In this document: positions 26,186 to 35,034 of the stretch, piece after piece | Layout of the letters: the number at the start of each line of letters is the position of its first letter | Position numbering within the stretch: the stretch's first letter is position 1 | Assembly: GCF_012272855.1 (NCBI RefSeq) | Contig: NZ_JAAXCQ010000018.1 | Span: 1-64,000 of the forward strand | DNA length: 64,000 nucleotides | Origin: Arenibacter sp. 6A1 | GTDB lineage: Bacteria > Bacteroidota > Bacteroidia > Flavobacteriales > Flavobacteriaceae | Reading direction: 5' to 3' | The notes under the pieces: model-generated | What the model was told of the DNA's origin: nothing | Database searches by the model: none | What the model saw: only the letters and a program-made list of their open reading frames with translations | Position numbers and translations under genes: made by a program

Positions 26186-29100
26186 TTAATTATTAGAGAA
26201 GAAAGCTAGGTTATCATTACCAACAATTCCTTTTTCTATGGCTATCGCCTTTGGAAACAATATATTATTCTCCAAGTGGATATGTAAAAGTAAATCCGCT
26301 TCAAATTCCTTGAGTAATGAAAAGGTAACCTTATAGGTGGCACAAGCATCATTTGGAGGTGTGAAATTGTTAGAGAGCGTTGCGATTTTTTTAAAGTTTT
26401 CTCCTTCATTGTCATGTTCTTGCATCATCTTGGAAATGGGGTTTTCTACAGAGCCAAAATCAGGGAGCACTAGGTTAATATCGGCTTCTAGGTTCTTGGT
26501 CATTTTTCTAACAATTGGGAAGAGAGTGGTTTCTTCCATAATCATATGATGATTTAGGTGCGTCGCCGTTTCTTTAAAAAGATCATTGATTTTGTAAAGT
26601 TCGGGGTGACGTCTTCCATGGACTTTACAGAGCTTATTAAGGTATTCTAGAAGGGTAGGAATGTTTCTTTTTACATATTGATGGTGTGTGTTTTCAATAT
26701 GATCTGCTAACAGTTCCAGTGACCACGACTGATAATCGATGTCTTGGCTATCGGTAGTGTTCATTACTTCATTTAAACGCTCTAGGAGATGCTCCGTATC
26801 AATACCTTTATTTAGGCAAACTTCGTCAATAGTTTTTTCTCCTTTACTACAGAAATCAATATCATATTTAGAAAAAATTGTTGCTGTTCTATAGTTTTGG
26901 GCTACTAATTTACCCACTTGGGTTGTACCTTGAGTTTCATGTCTAACGGAAATAAGACTAACGATTTTATTTTTTAAGGTTAAATCAAATACAAACCAAC
27001 AAGTGGTTACAATTCCGACCGCAAAAATGATATCGCCAATAGATCTCATCCACTTCAAAACAACCATTGTGGGGTGTTGCATCAGTTCTGCAGAACGGGC
27101 ATACCACATGCCTTTTTCCATACTTTCCAATGCTTGCCATATGCCAATAGGCAAAAGGCTCAATAATGCCATTGCTAAAAGCCCTATATTAAGTGACCAG
27201 AAGGTTATTTTAAGAATTTTTTCGTTCCAAGAAACATTGCGGTACAAACTTCTTAGAACAAATAACATAAGTCCAATACCTAGCATACCATAAACACCAA
27301 ATAGTGCGGTATGACCGTGTAGTGGGGTTGTATTTAAACCTTGCACATAGTACAGGGCTATGGGAGGGTTAATTATAAAGCCAAATACGCCTGCCCCCAA
27401 AAAATTCCAAAAAGCCACCGCAACCATAAAATAAATAGGCCATTTGTATTCTTCCAACCATTTTGTTGCTTTGGATAGTTTATAATTATGGTAGGCTTCA
27501 TATCCAATAAGGGTAAGAGGTACAATTTCGAGCGCACTGAATGTTGCTCCTAAGGCCATTATAGCCGTAGGTGTTCCAGAAAAATAAAGGTGGTGAAAGG
27601 TGCCTAAAATACCTCCAGACATAAATATAATAGTGGCAAATAGCACGTTTGCAGTAGCGGTCTTTGTTTTTAAAAGGCCCAATCTTACAAATAGAAAAGC
27701 AATCACTACCGTAGCAAATACTTCAAAAAATCCTTCTACCCATAGGTGAACAACCCACCACCTCCAGTATTCGGCTATGGCCAGATTGGTTTGCCTGCCC
27801 CACATCAATCCTGCTGCGTAAAATAGGGCTATGGCGGTACAGGAGATTAAAAACATTATGATGAGGTTTTTTTCTGCTGTTTTCTTTTTTATGACCGGTA
27901 GCAGAGGTCGGACCATCAATGCCAACCATAGAAAAAGTCCCACCAATAGAAATATTTGCCAAAACCTACCTAAATCCACGTATTCATATCCTTGGTGCCC
28001 AAACCAGAAATTTTCAATCAAATCGAGCTTTTGCATCACTCCAAGCCATTGGCCGAACATAGATCCTACAACAATGATCAACAGGGCAACAAATAGGAAA
28101 TTAACACCAAATTTTTGAAATTTTGGGTCCTTGCCAGATACTGCCGGAGCAATGTATAATCCGGTCGCCAGCCAGGCGGTGGCAATCCAAAAGATGGCTA
28201 GTTGTGTATGCCAAGTACGAGTGACCGAATAGGGGAGGATCTGGTCTAGCGGAATACCGTAAAATCCATCGCCTTCAACACCGTAATGGGCCGTTACAAT
28301 ACCCAGTAACATTTGCACGACCATTAATAGGCTTACCACCCAAAAATATTTTTTGATTAAATGCATTGAAGGTGTTATTCCTTGCTTCAACAAAGGGTCT
28401 TCGGATGGGGGAGGTATACTTTCTTCTTCCCCAGACCTTACATGGTAAAAAACAAGGATTCCTATGCACAGGATCAGCAATATAATGCTAACGCCAGACC
28501 ATGTGTACAAGCTTGTTGTAGGAGTGTTGCCTACTAGTTCATCGGAAGGCCAGTTATGAGTATAGGAAACCGCCTCGCCAGGTCTTTCCGTTACCGTTGC
28601 CCATGTTGCCCAGAAAAAAAATGCATTCATTTTTTGCATCCTGGTGTCGCTTTTAATGGTGTTTTTAGGGATAGCATAATCTGACCGTAGTTTATCAAAG
28701 TTAGGGTCGTCTGTAAACAAGCCTTTGTAATAGTTGCTTAAATATTTAAAAGCAGCTATTCGCTCTTCTGTTATAGTAATCGTATTACTTTTTTTGTCAT
28801 AGGTGTTTGTTCTAAGATTTTTTTGAAGTCGCACCTTTAAAGCAGCTTGTTGTTCTTTGTTTAAGTCATCGTAATTTTTGTTGAAATCGGACTGTGCATA
28901 GCCATTAAGAATAAATACGGCTTCTCTGTGAAGCCAATCTGCTGTCCAGTCAGGAGCAACATATGCACCGTGTCCCCATATGGAGCCCACTTCCTGACCG
29001 CCGATACTCTGCCAGATATTTTGACCTTCTTTGATGTCTTTCCCTGTAAAAACCACCTGGTTATCGGTCGATATAACTTTTTCGGGTATCGGTGGGGATT

Positions 29101-29194
29101 CTTGATAAATTTCAAATCCATAATAACCTAATACCCCAAAGGACAGCAGGATTACTGCTGCAAATCCAAGCCATAGTTTTCGTTCTTTCTTCAT
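26186..29194 (-). CDS. Quinol nitric oxide reductase fused to a RIC (YtfE/ScdA) di-iron protein
   Basis: I start at the ATG at 29194 (MKKERKLWLG). The frame goes ten codons further to a TTG at 29224, over a likely operator. Numbering here is from that TTG (1012 aa). Residues 20-755 are a qNor: an N-terminal helix, a periplasmic domain, about 12 membrane helices, haem/FeB ligands in TWHTQ (H339), HLWVEGFFEVF, FHHLY (544-545) and HGHTALFG (636-638). Residues about 765-830 are a ScdA_N/DUF542 domain with FCSKGEKTIDEVC. Residues 840-990 are a hemerythrin-like domain with DHIENTHHQY, HLNHHMIMEE, QEHDNEG and HIHLENNILFP. RIC proteins repair NO-damaged Fe-S clusters or di-iron sites. The fusion puts NO removal and repair in one chain. 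Confidence 0.9.
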   Translation of the reverse strand: MKKERKLWLGFAAVILLSFGVLGYYGFEIYQESPPIPEKVISTDNQVVFTGKDIKEGQNIWQSIGGQEVGSIWGHGAYVAPDWTADWLHREAVFILNGYAQSDFNKNYDDLNKEQQAALKVRLQKNLRTNTYDKKSNTITITEERIAAFKYLSNYYKGLFTDDPNFDKLRSDYAIPKNTIKSDTRMQKMNAFFFWATWATVTERPGEAVSYTHNWPSDELVGNTPTTSLYTWSGVSIILLILCIGILVFYHVRSGEEESIPPPSEDPLLKQGITPSMHLIKKYFWVVSLLMVVQMLLGIVTAHYGVEGDGFYGIPLDQILPYSVTRTWHTQLAIFWIATAWLATGLYIAPAVSGKDPKFQKFGVNFLFVALLIIVVGSMFGQWLGVMQKLDLIENFWFGHQGYEYVDLGRFWQIFLLVGLFLWLALMVRPLLPVIKKKTAEKNLIIMFLISCTAIALFYAAGLMWGRQTNLAIAEYWRWWVVHLWVEGFFEVFATVVIAFLFVRLGLLKTKTATANVLFATIIFMSGGILGTFHHLYFSGTPTAIMALGATFSALEIVPLTLIGYEAYHNYKLSKATKWLEEYKWPIYFMVAVAFWNFLGAGVFGFIINPPIALYYVQGLNTTPLHGHTALFGVYGMLGIGLMLFVLRSLYRNVSWNEKILKITFWSLNIGLLAMALLSLLPIGIWQALESMEKGMWYARSAELMQHPTMVVLKWMRSIGDIIFAVGIVTTCWFVFDLTLKNKIVSLISVRHETQGTTQVGKLVAQNYRTATIFSKYDIDFCSKGEKTIDEVCLNKGIDTEHLLERLNEVMNTTDSQDIDYQSWSLELLADHIENTHHQYVKRNIPTLLEYLNKLCKVHGRRHPELYKINDLFKETATHLNHHMIMEETTLFPIVRKMTKNLEADINLVLPDFGSVENPISKMMQEHDNEGENFKKIATLSNNFTPPNDACATYKVTFSLLKEFEADLLLHIHLENNILFPKAIAIEKGIVGNDNLAFFSNN

Positions 29195-29219
29195 AAGTAT
29201 GTATTCATTAATAATTTCA

Positions 29220-29232
29220 GACAAAATTGTCC
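29220..29232. promoter_or_regulatory. Palindromic operator candidate before the NO reductase gene
   Basis: GACAA-AA-TTGTC (29220-29231) is a perfect 5+5 inverted repeat, extended by C on the right to TTGTCC. It sits 26 bases before the chosen ATG. A near copy lies about 200 bases upstream (29434-29446). This suggests a site for an NO- or anaerobiosis-responsive regulator. The regulator is not in the window. Confidence 0.45.
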
Positions 29233-29405
29233 TTTTAGTTGGTAAATTTTTTTATCATTTTAAAGATTTAGAATCAGATCTTAATTTATAAGGCAATGGT
29301 AATCAGTTCTTACAGTATGCGCTATCTCTTGATTAGGTTTTAAGTGTAATGGGAAGGCTACCATAAAGTTTGGAGCTAAAATCCTTTTTATGTCTTTAAT
29401 TGATA

Positions 29406-29446
29406 GGACAAATATATTATTTTTTTTAAATAAGATAAAATTGTCC
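29406..29446 (-). promoter_or_regulatory. Likely promoter with flanking operator half-sites
   Basis: On the minus strand TATATTTG (29416-29409) matches the TAnnTTTG -7 box. It overlaps a TTTGTCC half-site. Upstream, at about the -33 region, is GGACAATTTTATC (29446-29434), a one-mismatch version of the operator palindrome near the start codon. The leader to the ATG at 29194 would be about 200 bases. Confidence 0.4.
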
Positions 29447-29621
29447 GAAATAAAAATTAGTATTTCACAAAGCGGTCGTAACTTGTTAATTTACGATAAT
29501 TGGGTTTTAAAAAATATGGTTGTTTTAAGATCAGCGTATCTTTTTTGTAGTCATATGAGGGATTTAGGATTGGAGAAGGCATTGGGTTGGCGAATGATTG
29601 TTTCGTATTCATAATTATTCC

Positions 29622-29701
29622 GCGTTAGGGATGGCGGCGGCATCCCCGCAGCGGAGCGAGGGATATAGCCAAGAGCCCGCCCGACAAAGGAGGGAACGCC
29701 C
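29622..29701 (+). repeat. 80-bp GC-rich hairpin repeat, copy 2
   Basis: Same length and orientation as 16047-16126, with seven mismatches in 80 bases. The GCGTT/AACGC ends, the ATCCCCGC/GCGAGGGAT hairpin and the GGGATATAGCCAAG core are kept. In this copy the hairpin pairs better than in copy 1. Confidence 0.8.
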
Positions 29702-29945
29702 AAAGTAAGACGTTAAGGACCCTCAGTAAATTTCTATAAATCTATAAAACCAGCACTTCTAGATTTGATCTACTGATTTTAATTAATCAGACTCTTTATA
29801 AACAGCAGTTTTATCAAAGAAAATGCCTTAAAATTCAATTCAAGCAACCTAAATGTGTTAAAAATTTACAAATTGAGGGGCTTTTTTTTTATCCTTAATT
29901 AAATCGGTATAGTTTAGCGGCCCAATGGATAGGACTACATTAAAT

Positions 29946-30326
29946 ATGGCCAAGAATTATCGACAATACTTGTTTGTATTTGTTGCCATGATTTTAGTAC
30001 TGATCTCTTCCTGTTCTGTTAAATCTGGAATAAAGAGTCTCGCCGGTGTCCCTTTTTCAACCGAACAAAATACGACCAAAAAAGGCAATGTAGTATTTGG
30101 AGCCCATAAGGCGAACTGTATCAATACAGAGACAGCAAACAAGGAAATCTCTCAATCCATTTCTTTGGATACCGCCGATTCATTGCCAGAAGCACTTCTT
30201 GTGGCGGCGTTTATCTTTGTTTTCGGAAATACGCTTTACAAGCAGCAGCTCCATCCACGTTACAGTAACTTAAAAATTCCAGGTTCTTTACCTATCTTTC
30301 TTCAGAACCAAAAGCTTATCCTTTGA
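29946..30326 (+). CDS. Small predicted lipoprotein
   Basis: About 126 aa from the ATG at 29946. An ATG seven codons earlier at 29925 is also possible, but the shorter form begins directly with a lipoprotein signal (basic start, hydrophobic run, lipobox LISSC near residue 23). The mature part has no recognised domain. A second hydrophobic stretch occurs near LPEALLVAAFIFVFGNTLY. It precedes a TolC-RND-adaptor operon by about 117 bases. An efflux-associated role is a guess from position. Confidence 0.6.
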   Translation: MAKNYRQYLFVFVAMILVLISSCSVKSGIKSLAGVPFSTEQNTTKKGNVVFGAHKANCINTETANKEISQSISLDTADSLPEALLVAAFIFVFGNTLYKQQLHPRYSNLKIPGSLPIFLQNQKLIL

Positions 30327-30443
30327 TACCCACCTAGTCTTCTTTCTTAATATATCACATGCATCCATGTGTCATATTTCCATTGTTTTCAATTAAAAAA
30401 TCTTAGGTCGGGTTGATGACCTTTTAACAAATAGTATAATAGT

Positions 30444-31832
30444 ATGGTAAAGCAGATTATGGCAATCACAGGCCTGTGGTTGACCGTTGCTGTTATGTTC
30501 CCATTGTATGGGCAACAGCAAAACGAGCATACCTTGGGCACGTTATGGCCAAAGGTAGTAGCGTATTATCCGGGTATTGGTGTAAAAAACTCCGCAATTG
30601 ATGTGGCAAAATTACAAGAGCGGGCCGTAAAAAGCGAAATGCTTCCGCAGATAAAGGCACAGGCCCAAAATACTTATGGCACCTACCGGGGAAATGCGGG
30701 AGCATTTTTCCCGCAGATGGGTACATTTAATGTAAATGCTGCGACTAGCAACATGGGGGAAAGTGCCATTGCAGCAAACAGTTATGGATCTACTACGGTA
30801 GAATGGGAAGTATTTTCTTTTGGAAAACTTCGTAAACAAAGTGAAGCTTCCAAGGCCCAGTACCAAAAGAAAGTTAGTGAAAAAGAGGCCTATCTTTTGA
30901 GCCTTAAAAAAATCGTATCGGAGCGATATATCAGCCTTCTTTATAATGCTGCCAAGCTACGCTGGTCAGAAAAAAACACGGAACGTTTAGATGATATCCG
31001 AAAAATCACATCAGGACTATCTGCAGCCGGCCTAAGGCCGGCTGCAGATAGCTTGCTGGCCTCTTCTTCCTTCATGCAATCTAAAGGTGAGCGGGATAAA
31101 TGGAAAGGGTATAAAAAGGCGTCATCTATTAAGTTATTGGAGCTCTTTGGTGGCGATTCCATTAACTATGCGGCATCTGCCGCCCGTTTTTCAGAGGGAT
31201 CCGCACAACATTACCTAAACCAGGAAAACACCATAAATCCCACACATCCTGTTTTGGATATGTTAGAAAAACAATCCCAATATTATAGGCTAAGTGGGCA
31301 ATCTCAAAAAAGAGCATCCTTACCATCGCTGCGTTTGATGGGCGGCTATGCCTATCGCGGGACGGGAATTAACTCGGACGGGACCGTATCTGATTCTTGG
31401 AGCGACGGGTTTTCCAATAAGACCCATAATTACCTTGCTGGTATAGGCCTAACTTGGAATATTAGTAGCCTGCATACCAGTAGGTTAAAGGGGGCGGGAC
31501 TTTTTAAGGAAGCTGAAGGTGCCGATTTGCTCCAAGAACAGTATGGGCAAGCTATGCAGGCCGATCTGACGGCATCACAGGCTAAATTAGTTCAACAATT
31601 TGAGCAGCTCCAAAAGACAAGCATTGCCGTAAAACAGTCACAAGAGGCTTATGCCATGTATTTGGCCCGTTACAAAAGTGGTCTGATCACCCTGAGTGAA
31701 TTATTACAGATACGCCTGTTGTTGGAACAAACCGAGAATAATCATGTAGAGGCCTCACGGGACTATTGGATGCTCCTTGCTTACGAGGCGGAATTGACTG
31801 CCGATTTCGATTTCCTGTTTAATAACCTTTAA
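30444..31832 (+). CDS. TolC-family outer membrane efflux protein
   Basis: A 462-aa protein with a cleavable signal peptide ending near the Gly-Gln at residues 24-25. It has the duplicated coiled-coil/beta-barrel TolC architecture: EWEVFSFGK in the first barrel strand, AGLRPAADSLLASS after the first long helix, GIGLTWNISS in the second barrel strand and YKSGLITLSELLQIRLLLEQ near the end. It forms the exit duct for the RND pump encoded ten bases downstream. Codons for SAAGLRPAAD lie in a perfect 35-base palindrome. Confidence 0.9.
   Translation: MVKQIMAITGLWLTVAVMFPLYGQQQNEHTLGTLWPKVVAYYPGIGVKNSAIDVAKLQERAVKSEMLPQIKAQAQNTYGTYRGNAGAFFPQMGTFNVNAATSNMGESAIAANSYGSTTVEWEVFSFGKLRKQSEASKAQYQKKVSEKEAYLLSLKKIVSERYISLLYNAAKLRWSEKNTERLDDIRKITSGLSAAGLRPAADSLLASSSFMQSKGERDKWKGYKKASSIKLLELFGGDSINYAASAARFSEGSAQHYLNQENTINPTHPVLDMLEKQSQYYRLSGQSQKRASLPSLRLMGGYAYRGTGINSDGTVSDSWSDGFSNKTHNYLAGIGLTWNISSLHTSRLKGAGLFKEAEGADLLQEQYGQAMQADLTASQAKLVQQFEQLQKTSIAVKQSQEAYAMYLARYKSGLITLSELLQIRLLLEQTENNHVEASRDYWMLLAYEAELTADFDFLFNNL
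31017..31051. repeat. Perfect palindrome inside the tolC-like gene
   Basis: The 17-base arms CTATCTGCAGCCGGCCT and AGGCCGGCTGCAGATAG are exact reverse complements around one central A. The reading frame passes through it and gives a sequence that fits the TolC family, so it is not an obvious insertion. Confidence 0.9.
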
Positions 31833-31841
31833 TTTTTAACT

Positions 31842-34800
31842 ATGAACTTAATAAGATTTGCGTTAAGAAGACCCATTGCCATTATGGTCATCGTACTGGC
31901 AATTACCTTCTTTTCCTATAATGCCATAAAAAAGATCAATGTGGATATCTTTCCGGAGGTGGAACTTCCGGCGATGTATATTGCTATGCCCTATGGCGGA
32001 TTATCCCCTGCCTATATGGACGGGTTTATGGCCAATGAATTCCAAAAAGTATTGTTGTTTGTCAGCGGCGTCAAGAACATGGATTTCAAAAGTATCCAAG
32101 GCCTTACCCTAATGAAATTGACCTTTTATCCGGGAACTGATATGGCCCAAGCGGCCGGAGAAGTATCTACCTCCGTATCTAGGGCCATGGGCTTCTTGCC
32201 CCCCGGAGCGGTACCGCCAATGGTAGTACGCTTCGATGGGAGCTCGCTCCCCGTAGGGCAGTTGGTCTTTGAAAGTGATGAGCATTCCATTAGCGAATTA
32301 CAAACCCTTGTCATTTCCAAGATAAGGCCTATGTTCGTGGAGATACCCGGTATCACTGCTCCGGCACCATTTGGAGGAACCAGTCGTTCTATCGTCGTAA
32401 ATTTAGACCCTCAATCCTTGCAAGCTAACGGACTTAGTCCGGAAGAAGTTACCTTAGCGATTACAAAGAGTAGTATTCCGTCTCCCGCAGGAAATATCCG
32501 CATTGGAGAGGAAAACCTGATGGCCCCGATTAATTCCATCGCCAGAGGTCCGACAGAATTCCTTAACACTCCGATTAAATCATCCGATGGACGTACGGTT
32601 TATGTGAGGGATGTAGCGAAAGTCGACGATGGCGCCGATCAAACCGTGGGCTATGCACTGGTCAACGGGAAACGGTCTGTTTACCTGCCTATTATCAAAA
32701 AAGCGGATGCCTCTACACTAGATGCGGTAAAAAACCTTAAGAGATCTATCCCAATGCTAAAGGAACAGCTACCCGAAGAGGTGGAGATACGGTATGAGTT
32801 TGACCAGTCCAAATATATCGAGGGTTCCCTTTCTAACCTGATACATGAAGGCATATTGGGGGCTGTGTTTACAGGTTTGGTCATCTTCTTGTTCCTTGGA
32901 GATACCCGTGGCGCTATGATTGTGGTGATGACCATCCCCATAGCCATTTTAACGGCAGTTACCGTCCTTCATCTTTTTGGGCAGACTATTAATATTATGA
33001 CGCTGAGCGGATTGGCATTGTCGATCGGTATTCTGGTAGATGAGGCCACCGTTACCATAGAAAACATCCATCAGCACATGGAAATGGGCAAAAACAAGCA
33101 ACGGGCCATTTTAGATGCCTTAATAGAGATATCCATTCCCAAGCTATTGATTTTGCTCTGTATCCTGGCCGTTTTAACGCCGGCATTTATTATGACGGGC
33201 ATTCCAAAAGATATGTTCATGCCTTTATCTATGGCTGTAGCCTTCGCGATGATCGCATCTTTTCTTGCATCCCAAACCTTTGTTCCCATATTGGCGAACT
33301 GGATGATGAAGGACAAGCATAAGATCGTTGCCGATACCCCCAGAAAACGTGCCTACTTTGAAAAGTTCCGGGTTAACTATTCCTACCGGATGCGAAAATG
33401 GTCTACCCGATCGCTTTCTCTTTTTTTACTGTATATTGGAATTGCCGGTGGTACCGCGGCATTGCTGCTAAATGTGGTAGGTACGGATGTGATGCCTGTA
33501 TCGAACAGTGGTGATCTCCAAATGCGTATTCAGGCCCCGCAGGGTAGTAGGATCGAAAAAACAGAAAGCCTTGTCAGAAATATTATCGAGGATATCAAGA
33601 GTCAGCTTCCTAAAAACGGAATTTCCATTTCTTCGGCATTTGTGGGCATGCATCCGGCAACATCACCCATCAATCCTATCTTCCTTTTTTCCAATGCTTC
33701 GCATGAATCCGTTCTGCAGCTATCTATAGATCAGGAGTTATACGATGGGTCTATGGAAGCGCTCAAGGAGAAAATCAGGAATGTTGTTGCCAAAAACCAT
33801 CCCGAAGTTAAGTTCAATTTTGAGCCTATGGAACTGACGGAAAAGATTATGGGTCAAGGAGCAATGACCCCTATTGAGGTAAAAGTTGGTGCGGGTCAAA
33901 TTAAAACGGCCTTTGCCCATGCCTCTAAAATTGAGGCCAAGTTAAAAGGTATTCCATATTTAAGGGATGTGCGTATTGCCGAGCCCCTAGAATATCCCAC
34001 CCTAGAAATAGAAGTGGACAGGGATCTTGCCGGACAGTTTGGAATGACGATGAAGGATATTACTCGTAGCCTGGTCGCGGCCACCTCGTCTACTCGTTTT
34101 ACGGACAAAAACCTTTGGGTAGATCCAAGCTCGGGACGGGTATTTCAGGTGCAGGTACAGTTTCCCGAAGCCATCATGGATTCTGAGGAAAGGCTGCGCT
34201 CCCTACCCTTAAAAAACGGTAGTATCCGTCCGGTATTGGAAGATGTTGCAAAGATACGCCGTGTAACCAGCCCGGCACAGATTAATCGGAAAGGTCCAAA
34301 CCGCTATGTAACCATAGTGGCCAATGTTTATGGCAAAGATTTGGGAACGGCTTCGAAGGCCGTGAACAAAGCCATTGAGGATGCCGGGGAGGCACCCCGT
34401 GGTACCACCATTTGGACCGAAGGTACCTTACAGCTTTTAGAAGACACCTTAAGTAGTCTCCTTGCGGGTCTGGGGGTTGCTATAATCGTTATATTCCTAA
34501 TGCTGGCTGCCTACTATCAATCGTTTAAAGTACCACTGATTATCCTATCGGTCTTGCCTGCCGTTATTGCTGGTAGCCTTGTTATCCTTTACCTTACGGG
34601 AAGTACGTTGAACCTTCAGTCTTATATGGGTATTATTATGTCCTTGGGGGTATCTGTCTCCAATGCGGTACTACTGATCAATCAGGCCGAATACTATAGG
34701 CGAAATCTAGCGCTTAAGCCTGCCAATGCCGCACGTTTGGCAGCATCATCCCGAATTAGACCAGTACTGATGACCGCTGCAGCGATGCTGGCGGGGATGT

Positions 34801-35009
34801 TACCAATGGCTATCGGAATCGGTGAAGGGGCAGAACAGGTAGCTCCTCTGGGAAGGGCAGTAATTGGAGGTGTAATCGCTTCTACAGCTACTATTTTGTT
34901 GCTGCTCCCGCATTTTTTCTCTTCCATGATGTCTAGAACTAAAATTGTAAGTCCGTCTCTAGACCCCGATGATCAGGAAAGCAGGTATTTTGAAAAACAA
35001 CAAGTATAA
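31842..35009 (+). CDS. RND-family efflux permease
   Basis: A 1055-aa inner-membrane proton-driven pump with the usual 12 transmembrane helices (one at the N-terminus, five after each of two large periplasmic loops). The start MNLIRFALRRPIAIMVIVL is typical. The helix-4 proton-relay motif reads ILVDEATVTIEN, so the second Asp of the usual DD pair is Glu, as in some Bacteroidota groups. It lies ten bases after the TolC gene and just before the adaptor gene, giving a complete tripartite set. The substrate cannot be told from the sequence. Confidence 0.92.
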   Translation: MNLIRFALRRPIAIMVIVLAITFFSYNAIKKINVDIFPEVELPAMYIAMPYGGLSPAYMDGFMANEFQKVLLFVSGVKNMDFKSIQGLTLMKLTFYPGTDMAQAAGEVSTSVSRAMGFLPPGAVPPMVVRFDGSSLPVGQLVFESDEHSISELQTLVISKIRPMFVEIPGITAPAPFGGTSRSIVVNLDPQSLQANGLSPEEVTLAITKSSIPSPAGNIRIGEENLMAPINSIARGPTEFLNTPIKSSDGRTVYVRDVAKVDDGADQTVGYALVNGKRSVYLPIIKKADASTLDAVKNLKRSIPMLKEQLPEEVEIRYEFDQSKYIEGSLSNLIHEGILGAVFTGLVIFLFLGDTRGAMIVVMTIPIAILTAVTVLHLFGQTINIMTLSGLALSIGILVDEATVTIENIHQHMEMGKNKQRAILDALIEISIPKLLILLCILAVLTPAFIMTGIPKDMFMPLSMAVAFAMIASFLASQTFVPILANWMMKDKHKIVADTPRKRAYFEKFRVNYSYRMRKWSTRSLSLFLLYIGIAGGTAALLLNVVGTDVMPVSNSGDLQMRIQAPQGSRIEKTESLVRNIIEDIKSQLPKNGISISSAFVGMHPATSPINPIFLFSNASHESVLQLSIDQELYDGSMEALKEKIRNVVAKNHPEVKFNFEPMELTEKIMGQGAMTPIEVKVGAGQIKTAFAHASKIEAKLKGIPYLRDVRIAEPLEYPTLEIEVDRDLAGQFGMTMKDITRSLVAATSSTRFTDKNLWVDPSSGRVFQVQVQFPEAIMDSEERLRSLPLKNGSIRPVLEDVAKIRRVTSPAQINRKGPNRYVTIVANVYGKDLGTASKAVNKAIEDAGEAPRGTTIWTEGTLQLLEDTLSSLLAGLGVAIIVIFLMLAAYYQSFKVPLIILSVLPAVIAGSLVILYLTGSTLNLQSYMGIIMSLGVSVSNAVLLINQAEYYRRNLALKPANAARLAASSRIRPVLMTAAAMLAGMLPMAIGIGEGAEQVAPLGRAVIGGVIASTATILLLLPHFFSSMMSRTKIVSPSLDPDDQESRYFEKQQV

Positions 35010-35034
35010 GTGTACCCATAAAAAATATAAAAAA

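Larger units (their letters stand above)
29195..29945. other. Long divergent spacer between NO reductase and efflux genes
   Basis: About 750 bases hold the regulatory sites listed for the NO reductase gene, an 80-bp GC-rich repeat (29622-29701), and otherwise AT-rich sequence. A 74-codon open frame at 29390-29614 crosses the predicted promoter and resembles no family I know, so it is not called. Confidence 0.6.

Noticed and set aside
29390-29614. 74-codon open frame on the plus strand
   Set aside because: It runs across the predicted NO reductase promoter and operator in AT-rich DNA and resembles no protein I know.
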